From Candidatus Omnitrophota bacterium (GTDB lineage: Bacteria > Omnitrophota > Koll11 > JAHIPI01), in contig JAQUMG010000092.1 of the NCBI GenBank assembly GCA_028718265.1, forward strand, positions 1-7,176: DNA of 7,176 bases, in the 5' to 3' direction. Position numbers and translations under genes: made by a program. The notes below the pieces were generated by a model. The model ran no database searches and was not told the origin of the DNA. It saw nothing but the letters and a program-made list of their open reading frames with translations. Shown one piece after another: positions 5,903 to 7,176 of the stretch (position 1 is the first letter of the stretch; every line of letters starts with the position of its first letter).

Positions 5903-7176
5903 ATGATGAACATACTGACCTTAATACCTCCTGCATTATCAGGCGGAAATACTATAAGGGATGTCCTGTACGGCTGCTGGTGCAGGGGCCGCAGGATAGG
6001 CGGAGGCACAATACCTCCCCTTACGCTCCTGTCTGTTGCCTCCATACTGAAGAAGAACGGCCACTCGGTAAGGCTTATGGATGCTGACGGCGAAAAAAAG
6101 ACCCTGAAAGACATAAAAAACGACATAAAGAGCTTTGATTTTGTCATTCTGCTGACCTCAAGCATGAGCTTTAGGGAAGATGCGCAGGTGCTTGCCGGAT
6201 TAAAAAAGGAAAACCCACGGCTTATTACCAGCGCCTTCGGCTCCCACCCCACCTTTCTGCCTGAGGCATGCCTCAATACCGATGGAATCGACATCCTTGT
6301 CCGTTATGAACCTGAGTTCATATACAGAGATCTGGCCGATGCGCTGTCAAAGAAAAATGATACGTGGAAAGCCGTAAAAGGCATAGCGTTCAGGGACAGT
6401 ACGGGCATACATATAAACGAACGTTATCCTTTCATTGAAAACCTGGACGAACTGCCGATTCCGGACAGGTCATTATTAAACAGAAACCTTGTTTATTTCA
6501 ACCCGCTTGTCAAAAGGCTGCCTTATACGACTTCAATCACCTCCCGGGGTTGTCCGGGCAAGTGTACTTTCTGTACCGCGCCGGCTTTCACCGGAAGTAA
6601 GGTGCGCCATAACAGCGCCGATTACGTCCTTCGCGAAATCGAATACCTCCTGTCTTCGGGAATAAAAGAAATATATTATCGTGATGAAACCTTCTCTTTC
6701 TTCCCCCAAAGGAATAAAATCATATGCGAAACGATAATAGCCAAAAAAATGAATGTGAGCTGGCTCTGCAATGTGAGAGTCGGAACGGTTAAAAAAGACA
6801 TGCTTTCTCTGATGAAAAAGGCCGGCTGCCATACCATAAAAGCAGGCGTGGAAAGCGGCGTACAGGAAATACTGGATAAGTCTCAAAAAAACATAAGATT
6901 AAGAGATACCGAGGACCTCTTCAGGTGGGCCCGTGAACTGGGCATTGCAACACATGCCCACGTGATGCTCGGAATGCCCGGCGAAAACAGGGATACAATG
7001 AAAAGGACTGCGGACTTTGTCATATCACTAAAGCCTACAACGGTTGATTTCGGAATATGCACGCCTTATCCCGGAGCTGCGTTATTCGATAAACTTCTGA
7101 GTGAACATAAGGACCTGAAAGATAAGATGGAAATCGACTGGGAGATGCTCCACACGAGCGGCAACCTGAATAAATA
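5903..7176 (+). CDS. B12-binding radical SAM protein (runs off right edge)
   Basis: At least 424 codons without a stop, open at the right edge. The N-terminal part (about 1-150) is a cobalamin-binding Rossmann domain: NILTLIPP, LLSVASILKKNGHSVRLMDA, FVILLTSS and ITSAFGSHPTFLP, then ILVRYEPEF. A linker with ENLDELPIPDRSLL leads to the radical SAM domain, whose cluster motif is C217-x3-C221-x2-C224 (SRGCPGKCTFC). Later motifs are YYRDETF (258-264), AGVESG (314-319, SAM-binding region) and HVMLGMPGE (353-361). This is the BchE-like class B layout, whose members catalyse methyl transfer, cyclisation or other radical steps. An unusual YGCWCRGRRIGGG segment lies at 23-35. The start is uncertain: ATG at 5903 has a GAGTGA 8 nt upstream, GTG at 5891 is in frame and would begin MKRLMMN, and ATG at 5906 is also possible. 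It diverges from the glycan operon across about 140 bp of shared control region. Substrate unknown. Confidence 0.88.
   Translation, partial: MMNILTLIPPALSGGNTIRDVLYGCWCRGRRIGGGTIPPLTLLSVASILKKNGHSVRLMDADGEKKTLKDIKNDIKSFDFVILLTSSMSFREDAQVLAGLKKENPRLITSAFGSHPTFLPEACLNTDGIDILVRYEPEFIYRDLADALSKKNDTWKAVKGIAFRDSTGIHINERYPFIENLDELPIPDRSLLNRNLVYFNPLVKRLPYTTSITSRGCPGKCTFCTAPAFTGSKVRHNSADYVLREIEYLLSSGIKEIYYRDETFSFFPQRNKIICETIIAKKMNVSWLCNVRVGTVKKDMLSLMKKAGCHTIKAGVESGVQEILDKSQKNIRLRDTEDLFRWARELGIATHAHVMLGMPGENRDTMKRTADFVISLKPTTVDFGICTPYPGAALFDKLLSEHKDLKDKMEIDWEMLHTSGNLNK

Noticed and set aside
5806..6294. Leftward frame of 162 codons overlapping the intergenic region and the divergent gene
   Set aside because: It is antisense to the B12-binding domain of the radical SAM gene, would end inside the leftward promoter, and has no family signature.
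6533..6886. Leftward frame of 117 codons
   Set aside because: Antisense to the radical SAM core including the CxxxCxxC motif; His/Phe-rich product of the kind expected from a shadow frame.

Overview
The window looks like chromosomal DNA from a bacterium with a surface-glycan gene cluster. Isoleucine ATA and arginine AGG codons are common, and two B12-binding radical SAM proteins are present, which would suit an anaerobic or uncultured lineage such as Omnitrophota or a relative. That placement is a guess from protein style, not a demonstrated assignment. No tRNA, rRNA, mobile element or CRISPR array was seen.

Layout: positions 1 to 5761 are read leftward as one tightly packed operon. In transcription order it encodes a small winged-helix regulator of the EPS-associated MarR type, a PseB-like UDP-GlcNAc 4,6-dehydratase, a PseC-like 4-aminotransferase, an aldo/keto reductase, an SpsF-like cytidylyltransferase, a class-III (glutamate-1-semialdehyde-type) aminotransferase, and the first 100 codons of a B12-binding radical SAM protein that leaves the left edge. 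Junctions are overlaps of 1, 4, 8 and 4 to 10 nt, followed by gaps of 14 and 23 nt. From the divergent region at about 5762-5902, a second B12-binding radical SAM gene runs rightward and leaves the right edge.

How the genes may work together: PseB and PseC are the first two steps toward UDP-4-amino-4,6-dideoxy-L-AltNAc, the precursor of pseudaminic acid. The SpsF-like enzyme would activate a sugar or sugar acid as its CMP derivative. The PseH, PseG and PseI steps are not in the window, and an aldo/keto reductase and a class-III aminotransferase sit in their place. The cluster therefore encodes either a pseudaminate-type pathway completed beyond the left edge or a variant 4-amino-6-deoxy sugar pathway.

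The most informative non-coding region is the divergent intergenic stretch. It has a near-consensus sigma-70 promoter for the leftward operon (TTGACA, 17 bp, TACAAT). A perfect 9-bp-arm inverted repeat covers the predicted transcription start, the ribosome binding site and the start codon of the regulator gene. A second copy with the same TGTTCA half-site and 5-bp spacer lies 62 bp away, about six helical turns. This suggests autoregulation, possibly by looping, and possible shared control of the divergent radical SAM gene.
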